DNA of 64,000 bases from positions 4,960,001-5,024,000 of the forward strand of contig JAXGXG010000001.1 of assembly GCA_040772845.1 (NCBI GenBank), given 5' to 3'. The notes below the pieces were generated by a model. The model was not told where the DNA came from. It did no database searches and saw only the letters and a program-made list of their open reading frames with translations. Position 1 is the first letter of the stretch. Every line of letters starts with the position of its first letter. The position numbers and the translations under genes were made by a program. Shown one piece after another: positions 9,193 to 18,560 of the stretch. The stretch is from PWXP01 sp040772845. GTDB lineage: Bacteria; Planctomycetota; Planctomycetia; Pirellulales; Thermoguttaceae.

Positions 9193-10554
9193 ATGTCTTC
9201 TCGACTCGTGCATCTATCGATTCTAACGGCCATTCTGGTGGCGGTCCTGGCGTTTGCGCCTGCGTGTATGGCCCAATTTAACGACGGGGTTGCGGCAGGT
9301 GTGGCGATTGACGCCGACGGCGTACTTCGTACGAAGATGTTTGCCGATCCGGGCGGACAGTTGTTGCAGCAGCGCCTTGCAGCGGCGCGTGCTTCGCTCG
9401 ATCAGCAGTTGCAGCGTCCGACGGCCATGCGCAAGGTCTCGCTTACCCGTCTTGAAAAGGCCATTGCCGATCGGGGCGGTGTGTTGACCGACGAGATGCG
9501 CTACCTGGCGGGCCTTCAGCGGGTGAAGTACGTCTTCTGCTATCCGGACTCGGGCGATATCGTCGTGGCCGGTCCGGCCGAGGGTTGGGTGACGGACGTT
9601 TCCGGGCGCGTGGTTGGCATGACCACCGGTCGGCCCGTTGTGCAGTTGGAGGATCTGGTCGTTGCCATGCGGGCGTTTCCGCCGGGCGAAAAGGGCACGC
9701 GGCTGATCGGCTGTTCGATCGATCCGACTGCGGAAGGGCTTGCCGCCATGCAGCAGTTTCTCCGCCAGGTCGGTTCCTTCGCAACGCCGGCACACACGCA
9801 AACGATTGTCGACGGGCTTCGCAACAACCTGGGTTACCAGACGGTGAGCGTGATGGGCATCAACCCGAACACGCGCTTCGCCCAGGTTCTGGTGGAAGCC
9901 GATTATCGGATGAAACTGATCGGCATCGGTCTGGAACAGCCGCCGGTCCGCCTGGTGAGCTACGTCGATCGCGCGAATCCTGCCCAGGTCAGCCGCAACG
10001 CCATGCAGCGATGGTTCTTCACGCCCGACTACGAAAGCGTGCGCGTGGCCGAAGATCGGCTGGCGATGGAATTGGTTGGCGACGGCGTGAAACTGATTGG
10101 TGAAGACGAACTGGTCAGCCAGGAGGGCCAACGAACGATTGTCGGCCGCGGCAATAAGGCCAGCGAGGCGTTCGTCGGCAGCTTCACCCAGAAGTACCCG
10201 CAGCTTGCAGAACGCTCGCCCGTCTACGCCGACTTGCGCAACCTGATTGACCTGGCCATTTCGGCGGCCTTCATGCAGGCTGAGAACTTGTACGGCAAGG
10301 CCGGCTGGTCCATGCCGCTACTGGGCAACGAGAGCAAGTTCGCCGTCGAGCGGTATGCCGCTCCTCGCCAGGTTGAAACGGCCGTGAACGCGATTTGGAA
10401 GGGGAACCGGCTGATGACGCCCGTCGGCGGTGGTGTGAACATTGAAGCCGCCCGGGCCGTACGCGAGGCTCGTCCCGATGAAGAGGGCCAAATTGCGGAA
10501 GTCCACCGGAAGACCGCGCCCAAGCTGGCCGAAGGTCAGTGGTGGTGGGACTGA
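9193..10554 (+). CDS. secreted DUF1598-like protein
   Basis: 453 aa from ATG 9193, which begins a clear signal peptide (MSSRLVHLSILTAILVAVLA, cleaved near ACMAQ). A longer frame exists upstream but lacks any such start. The segment around residues 110-160 (VKYVFCYPDSGDIVVAGPAE, then VVGMTTGRPVVQLEDLV) resembles DUF1598, a domain known mainly from Planctomycetes and of unknown function. The C-terminal third has segments that look like a second domain (KYPQLAERSPVYADLRNLID). It stands alone between the small ORF and the convergent HDOD gene. The name is from memory of the family; the function is unknown. Confidence 0.85.
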   Translation: MSSRLVHLSILTAILVAVLAFAPACMAQFNDGVAAGVAIDADGVLRTKMFADPGGQLLQQRLAAARASLDQQLQRPTAMRKVSLTRLEKAIADRGGVLTDEMRYLAGLQRVKYVFCYPDSGDIVVAGPAEGWVTDVSGRVVGMTTGRPVVQLEDLVVAMRAFPPGEKGTRLIGCSIDPTAEGLAAMQQFLRQVGSFATPAHTQTIVDGLRNNLGYQTVSVMGINPNTRFAQVLVEADYRMKLIGIGLEQPPVRLVSYVDRANPAQVSRNAMQRWFFTPDYESVRVAEDRLAMELVGDGVKLIGEDELVSQEGQRTIVGRGNKASEAFVGSFTQKYPQLAERSPVYADLRNLIDLAISAAFMQAENLYGKAGWSMPLLGNESKFAVERYAAPRQVETAVNAIWKGNRLMTPVGGGVNIEAARAVREARPDEEGQIAEVHRKTAPKLAEGQWWWD

Positions 10555-10661
10555 GTACTCCGAATCTGTCTCTCCAAAGGAGACGGACCTCCGGTGTCTC
10601 GCGCCTGCATGCAATAGAAACCGCAGCCGTTGGGAGCCGGTCCCCGTTTTCGGACAGACTC

Positions 10662-12293
10662 TCAGTAGATCTCGATGCTCTTGACCACGCCGCCCGAGCT
10701 GCGCGATGCGTAAACGCAGCGCGAGGCGGCGTTGTACAACTCGGCCGGCGGGAAATTCCGAGGCGGAAGCGATACCGTCGACGCGCCTACACTCACCTGC
10801 ACGTCCGGCATCTGACCCGTCCAATCGGCGTCATGAATCGCGCCGCGGAACTCGCGGATCAACTGGGCGCCGTATTCGACCACCTGGCGCCGTTCGCAGT
10901 CGGGCAGAATCAGGGCGAAGCCCCCGGTCGTGTTCGGCTGGCAGATGGCGCAGTAGTGATCCAGTTTGCGGCATACCTGCTCCAGTCGCCGGACCAGAAC
11001 GTCGTACCCGGCGCTTCCCACGGCAAAGCCTTTGACGTTCGGCGGCTCGACCTGGATCAGGATGAGGCTTAACGGGCATCGCGAGTTGCGGCACGCGCGC
11101 GCCGCCGCAACCAGGTGCTCCAGAAGCCGGGCCTCGACGGCCGATTCTCGCGAAACGGCCGCAGGACGTATGGCCGTCGCACACGCGGCATCGTGGGCGC
11201 ACGGGCGGACCGTCGTTTCGGCCGGCGCCGCAGGCGGCGCGTTCTGGGGCGATGTCGGCAGCGAGATATGCATGACAGCGTCGGTCAGGTCCCTCAGTTC
11301 ATCGAGCACCAACTGCTCGGCCGGCGCCGGTTCTTCGTCGTCCTGGGGCATGCGTGTGGCTGCCGATTCCGCCACGGCGGCCAGTTGCCGGTAGGCGCGT
11401 AGCAGAACGTCGGTGTAATTCAGGCCATCCGGCAATTCCAGCGAGAGCACATCGGCCAATTGAACGACCTTTTCCTCCAGGCTCTCAACCAGGTTCTCGA
11501 GTTGTTCGTCGGAAAACTCGCGATAATGCCGGGCGACGATCAGCAACTCGGCCAAGGCTTCGGGGCGGCCATCGGCCAGGAAGCCGGCCAGCAGTTCGGC
11601 CAGGTGCAGTATCTGCTGCGCCGGGCTGCGCGCGCCCGACGGGAGGTCGGATGGGCGAAGACCCTCGCCCCACGAAATCGATTCCACCAACGCCGACGGC
11701 AGTCCCCATCGCGACAGGATACGGGCGCTGAGCGCCGTGTGATCGAATCCCATCGTCTCGAACTCGACGGTCGTCAGGTCGAAATGTCCCGCTTCCACCT
11801 TGCGCAGCAGCTTGCAGTACGGTTCGCCAAGCTCCTGAATCAGCAGCAGCTCACCCAGGTCTTGCAGCAGCCCCGCCACAAAGGCATCGTCCCCGGGCAC
11901 CTGCCATAGCCGTTCGCTGATCTCACGGCCTGCAACCGCCTTGGTCAGGGTGTGCCGCCAGTAGTGCTGTAGTACGCTTCCCTCGACCCTGGCAAACAAT
12001 GCCGGCGGCAGGCTGAACCCCAAGACGAGCATTTTCAACGGCTTGATGCCCAACAGGGCCAGGGCCTGATTCAGATCGCTTACCTCGCGGCTGAGCCCGA
12101 ACAGCGAACTGTTGACCACGCGAAGAATCTTGGCGGTCAAGGCCGGATCGTTCTCGATGCATTGCTTCAACGCGTGCGTGTCGACCTGCGGATTGTCCGT
12201 CAGTTCGAGCACCTTCATCGCCACAGCGGGGAGGCTGAACAGTTGCGTTGCCTTGGTGGCGAGCCGATCGAGCGCGATTTCAGGGGTGTTCAT
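10662..12293 (-). CDS. HDOD signalling protein with degenerate GGDEF domain
   Basis: 543 aa from ATG 12293. Residues about 10-210 form an HDOD domain (LFSLPAVAMKVLEL, IENDPALTAKILRVVNSS, ALALLGIKPLKMLVLGFSL, LLQDLGELLLIQEL), an HD-related output domain without a full catalytic HD set. The C-terminal 150 residues have the GGDEF fold pattern (CPLSLILIQVE ... GGFALILPDC ... VQVSVGAST), but the GG[D/E]EF loop reads TTGGFAL, so diguanylate cyclase activity should be lost. The region between is Ala/Pro-rich. Such proteins usually act in regulation or protein interaction. The frame continues 53 codons upstream without homology, so the ATG just before NTPEIALDRLA is preferred. It is convergent with the DUF1598-like gene. 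Confidence 0.88.
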   Translation of the reverse strand: MNTPEIALDRLATKATQLFSLPAVAMKVLELTDNPQVDTHALKQCIENDPALTAKILRVVNSSLFGLSREVSDLNQALALLGIKPLKMLVLGFSLPPALFARVEGSVLQHYWRHTLTKAVAGREISERLWQVPGDDAFVAGLLQDLGELLLIQELGEPYCKLLRKVEAGHFDLTTVEFETMGFDHTALSARILSRWGLPSALVESISWGEGLRPSDLPSGARSPAQQILHLAELLAGFLADGRPEALAELLIVARHYREFSDEQLENLVESLEEKVVQLADVLSLELPDGLNYTDVLLRAYRQLAAVAESAATRMPQDDEEPAPAEQLVLDELRDLTDAVMHISLPTSPQNAPPAAPAETTVRPCAHDAACATAIRPAAVSRESAVEARLLEHLVAAARACRNSRCPLSLILIQVEPPNVKGFAVGSAGYDVLVRRLEQVCRKLDHYCAICQPNTTGGFALILPDCERRQVVEYGAQLIREFRGAIHDADWTGQMPDVQVSVGASTVSLPPRNFPPAELYNAASRCVYASRSSGGVVKSIEIY

Positions 12294-12427
12294 TGCGTTA
12301 CGTTCCGCAGAACCGTTCCATGCCGACCGAATCGCGTCGCTGCGTCTCCCTCGCAATAGGGGATATGCGCGGCGCACCGCGTGCACTCCGACCGGCCATG
12401 TCAACTGTAGCTTACTGCGAAAGCGGA

Positions 12428-12538
12428 TAAGGCGAGTGGCGGAAACAAGCATGCAGCGCCAGCAAGGGGGCCCAATCGACCCACTCGCTTGCGCTTCGAG
12501 CTTGTTTTGCGGGTGGGGGCCTTTCCGCCGCTCGCCTA
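12428..12538. repeat. imperfect inverted repeat element
   Basis: TAAGGCGAGTGGCGGAAA (12428-12445) is nearly the reverse complement of TTTCCGCCGCTCGCCTA (12522-12538). A second inner pair exists (CAAGC... and CTTGCGCTTCGAGCTTG). The whole about 110-bp unit can fold back on itself between the HDOD and helicase genes. It could be a small dispersed element or a strong terminator for neither gene in particular. Confidence 0.6.
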
Positions 12539-12561
12539 AGCCCTCTGTGGAAACACCCGGA

Positions 12562-14703
12562 CTAGTCCTGCATGCCTTCTTCCCAGACCGTGCGGTAAGC
12601 GCCGAGCTGTTCGAAATGGTCGATCATGCGGCGGTAGAACGGATCGCGGCCCAGGGTGGCGCTGTCGCCAATCACCAGCAGCTTGCGACGCGCGCGGGTG
12701 AGTGCGACATTGGTGCGGCGCATGTCGCCCAGGAAGCCGATCTCGCCCTTGGGATTCGAGCGGACCAGCGAGAAGACAACGGCCTCTTTCTCACGCCCCT
12801 GGAAACCGTCGACGCTGTCGATTTCCAGGCCGGCTATCGGCAGCAGTTCGCGCAGCAGGCGTACCTGGGCTGCATACGGAGCAATGACGGCAATCCCGCC
12901 GGGCGACAGGCCGCCGTCCAGCAGCGCTTGCACCTTGCGCCGCGCCAGTTCGGCCTCCTGCCGGTTCAGCCGGCTTTCGCCGTCCGGTTCCGGCTCCTCG
13001 TCGAACCCGGCGCCGGCCGTATCAATGAACTCCACGGGCGTCCGTGTGAAGGGCGCGTCGGCCACTTCCGGCAGGTGGGTCAGCAGGCGCCCGGCGACGG
13101 CCGGGGCGGCCTCCAGGGCGTTCTCGTAGAATTCGGCAGACGAGAAGCCCATGATCGCCTCGTGCATGCGATACTGCACGTTCAGTCGGCGGGCGATCTG
13201 CGGGCCATAGAGTTCCATGAGCCGCTCGAACAGGCTCACGCTGAAACCCTCGGCGGCCGCCTCCCGACTTACCACCGTCGGCGGCAACTGGCAATGATCG
13301 CCTGCCAACACCACCCGATCGCAACGTAACAGGGGAATCCAGCAGCCGGGTTCGGTACTTTGGCAGGCTTCGTCAATGACGGCCAGGTCGAAACGCCGAT
13401 CGCCCAAAACGCGGCTGTCCAGCGATGTCGTCGTCGCACACAGAACACGGGCCGAATCGAGGATGCTGTCCACCGCCTGCATCTCCATACGCCGCGCGTC
13501 GGCCAATAGCGACCGGGCGTCTTCGCGGAGCTGCCGCCGTGCGCCAGGCTTGGGGGCCGCCCGGGTATGGCGATCGGCTTCGCGGAACAGGCTGAGCGCC
13601 TGCTTGACGAACTTCTGCGCAAGGCGCACGTCGCGATGCCGCTGGACCAGCAGGTCGAGCGTATGCTCCCGCAGCTCGGGCAGCACACGGGCCGGATGCC
13701 CCAGCCGAACCACGCGTTCACCAAAGTCCAGCAGCCGCTCGAAGATGTTGTCGACGGCCAGATTGCTCGGCGCGCACGCCAGGACCTTACTCCCGCGACG
13801 GACGGCCTGCCGGATCACCTCGACGACGGCAACCGTTTTGCCCGTTCCCGGCGGCCCGTGGATCAAGGCCACGTCGCGACCGGAAAGGGCGAACTGCACG
13901 GCCTCGCACTGGACCGCGTTCAAGTTCCGGTCCAGCGGGCGAACCTCCGGATCGACGCCGAACTCCGGCTGCCGACGCCCGATCAGAACATCACGCAGAA
14001 TGGCGAAGCGGTCGCCGCGGGCCAGGCGCGCCTGCTCCAACGCCGCGCGCTGCCGCTCGATGGCAACGTCGTCGAACGACAGATCGATGCGCCATGTCGG
14101 GTGATCGGCCAAGTCCTCGGGTAATCGCTCCAGTGCGATGCAGATGATCTGTTCGGTCCGCTCGCATACGACACCACGATGCAACGCCTTCTGCGTGCGT
14201 TTGTCGGGGGATAGAGCGACTGGACTGCCGACGTCGAGTCGTGTCCAGGGCAGCGGCGCCCGGCCTCGTTTCGCCAGATCCACCAGGTAGCGGCCGCCAA
14301 GGCCGGCCCGCTCGTCGCGAACGACCAGATCGATTAGCGTGTTCCCCGCCTTCTGCGCGTCTTCCGGCGCAAGTCGCCTCGCTTCCTGGGCGGCGCGTTG
14401 CGCCTCGGCGCGGCTTTCAAGACCCAGCAGGCGGACCAGCCGTTGGAAGTGATCCTCCTCCCCGCAGGCCGGCGGTTCCGATGTGGTCCACGCCCGAATC
14501 CGTTGGGCGCCGAACCGCCAGCCGTCCAGCTTCTTGACCAGCCGCGTTTCCCAACCCTCGGGCACCTCGACCACCGCCTGCCGGCCGCGCAGCTCGATGC
14601 GCCCCACGCGCCGGCGGTCGATGCCGCCTTCGCGCACCAGCAGGGCGAATAGCTCGTCCCGAGACGCCCGGCGAGGCACCGGTTCCAAGTAAACGAACGC
14701 CAT
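12562..14703 (-). CDS. SF1B (UPF1/SMUBP2-like) helicase with N-terminal DbpA-type RNA-binding domain
   Basis: 713 aa from ATG 14703. Helicase motifs are complete: Walker A HGPPGTGKT at about residues 282-290, Walker B VIDEACQ, motif III VVLAGDHCQLPPTV, motif IV-like LNVQYRMHEAI, motif V SVDGFQGREKEAV and motif VI NVALTRARRKLLVIGD. This is the IGHMBP2/DNA2/NAM7 group of 5'-3' helicases on DNA or RNA. Residues 1-72 (LVREGGIDRRRVGRIELRGR, then AVVEVPEGW and KKLDGWRFGAQRIRAW) closely resemble the C-terminal RNA-binding domain of DbpA-type DEAD-box helicases, an unusual combination suggesting a structured-RNA target. The frame stays open to 15036, but that extension is made from the repeat element at 14777-15038 and is not part of the protein. 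Confidence 0.92.
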   Translation of the reverse strand: MAFVYLEPVPRRASRDELFALLVREGGIDRRRVGRIELRGRQAVVEVPEGWETRLVKKLDGWRFGAQRIRAWTTSEPPACGEEDHFQRLVRLLGLESRAEAQRAAQEARRLAPEDAQKAGNTLIDLVVRDERAGLGGRYLVDLAKRGRAPLPWTRLDVGSPVALSPDKRTQKALHRGVVCERTEQIICIALERLPEDLADHPTWRIDLSFDDVAIERQRAALEQARLARGDRFAILRDVLIGRRQPEFGVDPEVRPLDRNLNAVQCEAVQFALSGRDVALIHGPPGTGKTVAVVEVIRQAVRRGSKVLACAPSNLAVDNIFERLLDFGERVVRLGHPARVLPELREHTLDLLVQRHRDVRLAQKFVKQALSLFREADRHTRAAPKPGARRQLREDARSLLADARRMEMQAVDSILDSARVLCATTTSLDSRVLGDRRFDLAVIDEACQSTEPGCWIPLLRCDRVVLAGDHCQLPPTVVSREAAAEGFSVSLFERLMELYGPQIARRLNVQYRMHEAIMGFSSAEFYENALEAAPAVAGRLLTHLPEVADAPFTRTPVEFIDTAGAGFDEEPEPDGESRLNRQEAELARRKVQALLDGGLSPGGIAVIAPYAAQVRLLRELLPIAGLEIDSVDGFQGREKEAVVFSLVRSNPKGEIGFLGDMRRTNVALTRARRKLLVIGDSATLGRDPFYRRMIDHFEQLGAYRTVWEEGMQD

Positions 14704-15077
14704 TTCATTTCGTGCGCCGCACGCTCCCAAGGTCTTCTGTCGCAAACCGCCGTCACGGGGCCGAAACGGCGAGTCCGGATGATTCATTAGCCGCTGGGCA
14801 CTACCCCAATGCCCTTTTGCATTGTAGCGGCACGGCGCGAGCCGTCCGGTATTTCCTTTACTTTCTAGCGGCGCGGCGCGAGCCGTCCGGTATTCCCTTT
14901 TGCATTGTAGCGGCACGGCGCGAGCCGTCCGGTATTGCAGGGTATTACCGTGGGAAAACCGGGCGGCTCGCGCCGCTCCGCTAAGAAAACGCCCCACATG
15001 GTCCCAAAGCAAGCGGCAGCTCGCGTGATGAATCATCCCGGCGCGTCGCTTGGTCCAAGGCGCGAGAACCGGGCAGG
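14704..15077. other. intergenic region occupied by a repeat element
   Basis: No gene is supported in these 374 bp. Most of the spacer between the helicase and the 1135-aa secreted protein is the repeat element at 14777-15038. Confidence 0.75.
14777..15038. mobile_element. MITE-like element, copy 1 (262 bp) with three internal arm repeats
   Basis: Ends are GGATGATTCATTA (14777-14789) and TGATGAATCATCC (15026-15038), inverted to each other. Inside, TAGCGGCACGGCGCGAGCCG-type units occur three times (starting near 14825, 14867 and 14908; the middle unit reads GCGC instead of CACG), and a reverse-complement arm (GCGGCTCGCGCCGCTCCGCT) lies near 14962-14983. The same ends and core recur at 40143-40311. 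No transposase is encoded; mobilisation would have to be in trans. Confidence 0.75.
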
Positions 15078-18000
15078 TTAGCGGGAATCGGCTTCTGCAA
15101 CAACCCCCAGGTCGCGGAATCGGAGGACGCCAGGCGTGTCCTTCATCTCATTCAGGTCAATCGCCCTCCGGTTCATCGCCACACTGATCGCGACGAGCTT
15201 GATCGGAAACTGGATGGTCGCTTTCCGCCCCGGCGACGTGCTGGTCCACCGGGCCCCCGGCGAGATATTCTGCACGTTCGTATTGCCGTCGATGGGAAAG
15301 CTCATGAACCGCCATCCATCATGGCAGATCGCCAGATCGCCAGGCCAATCGTGCCAAACGCCTTCCGTCATCCAGATCGCGCCGGCCGCATCTTCGATTT
15401 CAAAGATGATCTTTCCCCAGCCCGAGTCCCCTTTGACCCAGACGCCGACCGCCGTCGGCTCGCCCGGTATGGGTTCGGCTTCGCTGCGCTTCAGCCGGGT
15501 GTATTCGCCCATAATGTCGGGCAACTTGCCGTCGCGTTTCAGTTCGAGTTGCAGGCATGCCCCCTTCTCGTCGTCGTTCACCTGCGTCAAGGCGAAATGC
15601 CCGGCAACGCGAATGGGCAGCCCGCGCGAGGTCGGCTGCGCGAGACGGGAATCGCCCTCCACGTTCGACCAGCAGGCCAGATCGGCCATCGCATCGACCA
15701 CACGGAAGGAATTCGGCGGCGCGGCAAACTGGCGCGTGCGAATGGCAATCGATTGGCATGGAATCGGCGCAACCACGTACACGGGCGCCGTACCGCACGG
15801 AACCTCGAACGCCTTTCGCTGTTGCCCCAAGGATTGTATGCTTCCAAAGAAACTGATCCGGGTGGCCTCGGTATCTTCGGCAAAACTCATTTCCAGGCCG
15901 GCTTCGCCGCGCGCCGTCCACAGGGCATAAACCCGCTTGCCGTCGGCTCGTGGGAACTCCAATGCGTAAACGGTCGTCGAGCCCGTGTCGATTCGCTTCG
16001 GAGGCTTCACGCGGTCGAGCACCTTCGTCAAGGCGGCAACGGCCACATAGGCAGGCTTGGGATAGAGCAGCGGGTTCCGTTGGCATAGCCCGCCGGCCCC
16101 CCATAACGAATTGAAGTACGCGTTGCCCGCATCGTGAATGATGGCCGGGTTGATGTGCCTGCACTCGTATGCGTGGCAAAGCAGCATATCGCGGACGATC
16201 CATTCCGCCTGCCGCTTCATGCCCAGGTTGCGTTCGATACGAGCGGTGAACTCGTAGCATCCGGTAACGGGCAGGTCGCGCCCGAACTTCCGGGCCGCTT
16301 CGCGCGCCAGCCAAAGCCCTTGCGTCGAACCTTCCCAAAGCAGTTCCGGCATGCCGGTCTGACCCACGGCTTCCACGCCAATGAAATCGATGTGCTTCGG
16401 GTCGAAGCCATGGCGGAGCAGGCTGGCAAGGATGGACGTGGAACTGCTCGTATTGCCGACGAGCAGTCGGATGTCGGGAAATCGTTCGCGATAGAACCGG
16501 GCGGCGAACTCGGCCAATTCAACCCGCCGCCGCGCGGCCTCGATCGCCGCTGCGTCTTCATCCGGTTTCTCGTCGAGCAGTTCCGCCGGTATGTAGTGCG
16601 CATAGCTTTCGTGGAAGATATCGGCATCGCGGCAGTGCGGAAACTTCTCCCGCATCTCACGGATTTGCGCTTCGGCCTCGTCGTATGCCTTCTGCTTGTC
16701 GGACATATCCTTCGGGGCCAGTCTCCATCCCAACTGGTTCAGTGTGATTTTCCAGGGCGCCATATCGGCTTCGGTGTATTGGGTCCAGCCGAACGTCGTC
16801 TTGCGCAGCCCGGCCTTGAACAGCATGGGCCCGGCGATCTCCTTGTCGCTTGCACCGTAGTGCGCTCCGGCGAACCACCATGTGCCGTAAGGCGAATCGT
16901 AACCGGCCTGACGCGTATCCTGCCCCAGAACCGCGCATGCCGCTGTGTGCGTCAATAGCGCACGCCCGCCGTCGCAGACGGTCAACTCTATGCCGAACCA
17001 TCCCACGGCATCCGGGTCGAGCGAATGGTTCACCCTCTTCTCTTCGCCGACTGCGGTAAACGCCAGGTTGTGCTCGGTTTGGCGAACCGTCCGGCCGTCG
17101 GCATCGAAAATGCGCCAGTTCAAAACGATGGAACAGGGGCGGGTCGCGGTCAGAACGGCCGAGACTTCGGGATTCTGGTCGTTGTGGAAGATATTGCCCG
17201 GCTGATCGCTTGTCAGCCGAACGGCTATGGGACTGCGCTCGAGCGTTGCGCCGAACACGTGGACCGCGCTGGTCGACTTCCTGTCCGGTTTGTGACGACG
17301 GTCCCACTGGGCACTGAGACCGTCGAGCTTGCCAAGAAACTCGAAGTCGAGGTACGGCTGCCGCGTCATCGAGGCATGAGGATCCTCTTCCATGGCCAGC
17401 AGGTCAAGAATCTCGCCGGTCTTCAGAGGGAACTCGGCCAACCAAAGCGGCACTTCAATCGTTTGACCGTCCTTCGGATAGCGGACCGTCCCCACCTGCT
17501 TCACCCCGGGAACTTGCGGTTCTCCCGAACGTGGCAGCTTTATCGTCGTATCGGCAATGGCCCCACCCCGGCCGGACCGGGCAAATCGGGTCAGCCGCGT
17601 CGTCAGGACGGGATCGCGCTCGGGCGCCGGATCGACCGCGCACAGGACCCACGCGCGGACATAGGTCGCCTGCGGTACCGAAAGGTGGGCCGTCTCCGGC
17701 ATACCGTCCAGCGCGGTGCGTGCGAGATGCTCGTCGCATTCGAGCGCCCAGGACCCCTTGCACTCCTTGACCACGCCCACGTCGACGTTCGCCTCGCCGC
17801 CGGCGACGATCATGGGCACGCCGCCCAGATTCTGAATACCTGTCGCAACCGAGAGGGTTGCGTCTTTCATCACGCCAGGACTTGCGATCCACGTCACGTC
17901 CAGCGGCAGAAACGCATCCGGCCCTTCGTAGCTTCGGAACGAACGCAAGTCGCGAACGCTTCCGCTTGCCGGCAGTGTAAACTCGAGGGCGGCCAGTTTG

Positions 18001-18485
18001 CCCTCCGCGTCGCGCCGGCCCACGTATCGGCCGTCCAGGTAGAACGCCGTACCCTGCCCGTCCTGGCGCGCCTCGAAGGTGATGAACCGTTTCGAGGCGG
18101 CCGGTAGCTGCGACCACCGGGCTACCAGTCCCGCCTGCTGTTCGGTCGTGTAACGCTGCAAACGGGGGCGGCTGTAGTAGCGAACCAGTCCCCGGAAGTC
18201 AACGACGCCGTCGGGCAGCGCCACATCTTCCCAGGCCGTTGCGCCGTTCTCTTCGACCTTTCGGCGAAACCGTTCCGGTTCTATCCTCACGGGAAAGCCA
18301 TGCGACCGCCCGTCGTCCAAACGCACCGTGATAGTCGCCGACTGTTGCGCATCGCCCATCTGGAACGTTCCGCTCACCGCATTATCGCCCTCGGCAAGTT
18401 GGATGGCGGTTATGTTCTCCGCAGCATAACCAGAGAGTGCCGAAAGAATAGCCAGCCAGGTAGTGCACAAATGGATTCGTGTCAT
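15078..18485 (-). CDS. large secreted protein of unknown function, probable carbohydrate-active enzyme
   Basis: 1135 aa with a signal peptide (MTRIHLCTTWLAILSALSGY, cleaved near AAEN). The N-terminal third is beta-rich and may contain ConA-like or CBM-like modules. The middle (about residues 540-830) reads like a TIM barrel: helices such as YDEAEAQIREMREKFPH, a strand with IRLLVGNTSSS, then KHIDFIGVEAVGQTG and LPVTGCYEFTARIER, in the manner of GH39/GH42-like glycosidases with a Glu after the sixth strand. The C-terminal 250 residues again look beta-rich (CBM-like). I do not recognise the exact family and the catalytic residues are a guess. It is divergent from the PEP-CTERM gene at 18645 and lies within a block of exported hydrolases. 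Confidence 0.85.
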   Translation of the reverse strand: MTRIHLCTTWLAILSALSGYAAENITAIQLAEGDNAVSGTFQMGDAQQSATITVRLDDGRSHGFPVRIEPERFRRKVEENGATAWEDVALPDGVVDFRGLVRYYSRPRLQRYTTEQQAGLVARWSQLPAASKRFITFEARQDGQGTAFYLDGRYVGRRDAEGKLAALEFTLPASGSVRDLRSFRSYEGPDAFLPLDVTWIASPGVMKDATLSVATGIQNLGGVPMIVAGGEANVDVGVVKECKGSWALECDEHLARTALDGMPETAHLSVPQATYVRAWVLCAVDPAPERDPVLTTRLTRFARSGRGGAIADTTIKLPRSGEPQVPGVKQVGTVRYPKDGQTIEVPLWLAEFPLKTGEILDLLAMEEDPHASMTRQPYLDFEFLGKLDGLSAQWDRRHKPDRKSTSAVHVFGATLERSPIAVRLTSDQPGNIFHNDQNPEVSAVLTATRPCSIVLNWRIFDADGRTVRQTEHNLAFTAVGEEKRVNHSLDPDAVGWFGIELTVCDGGRALLTHTAACAVLGQDTRQAGYDSPYGTWWFAGAHYGASDKEIAGPMLFKAGLRKTTFGWTQYTEADMAPWKITLNQLGWRLAPKDMSDKQKAYDEAEAQIREMREKFPHCRDADIFHESYAHYIPAELLDEKPDEDAAAIEAARRRVELAEFAARFYRERFPDIRLLVGNTSSSTSILASLLRHGFDPKHIDFIGVEAVGQTGMPELLWEGSTQGLWLAREAARKFGRDLPVTGCYEFTARIERNLGMKRQAEWIVRDMLLCHAYECRHINPAIIHDAGNAYFNSLWGAGGLCQRNPLLYPKPAYVAVAALTKVLDRVKPPKRIDTGSTTVYALEFPRADGKRVYALWTARGEAGLEMSFAEDTEATRISFFGSIQSLGQQRKAFEVPCGTAPVYVVAPIPCQSIAIRTRQFAAPPNSFRVVDAMADLACWSNVEGDSRLAQPTSRGLPIRVAGHFALTQVNDDEKGACLQLELKRDGKLPDIMGEYTRLKRSEAEPIPGEPTAVGVWVKGDSGWGKIIFEIEDAAGAIWMTEGVWHDWPGDLAICHDGWRFMSFPIDGNTNVQNISPGARWTSTSPGRKATIQFPIKLVAISVAMNRRAIDLNEMKDTPGVLRFRDLGVVAEADSR

Positions 18486-18560
18486 GTTTGCAGGTCCTTT
18501 CTACTCTGTGAGAGTGAACGTACCCATTGTAGCCGATCTGCCGCGAAACGGGCGAGCCTG

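Noticed and set aside
14704..15036. Helicase N-terminal extension of 111 residues
   Set aside because: Made almost entirely from the MITE-like element's repeats; the true start at 14703 begins the DbpA-like domain.
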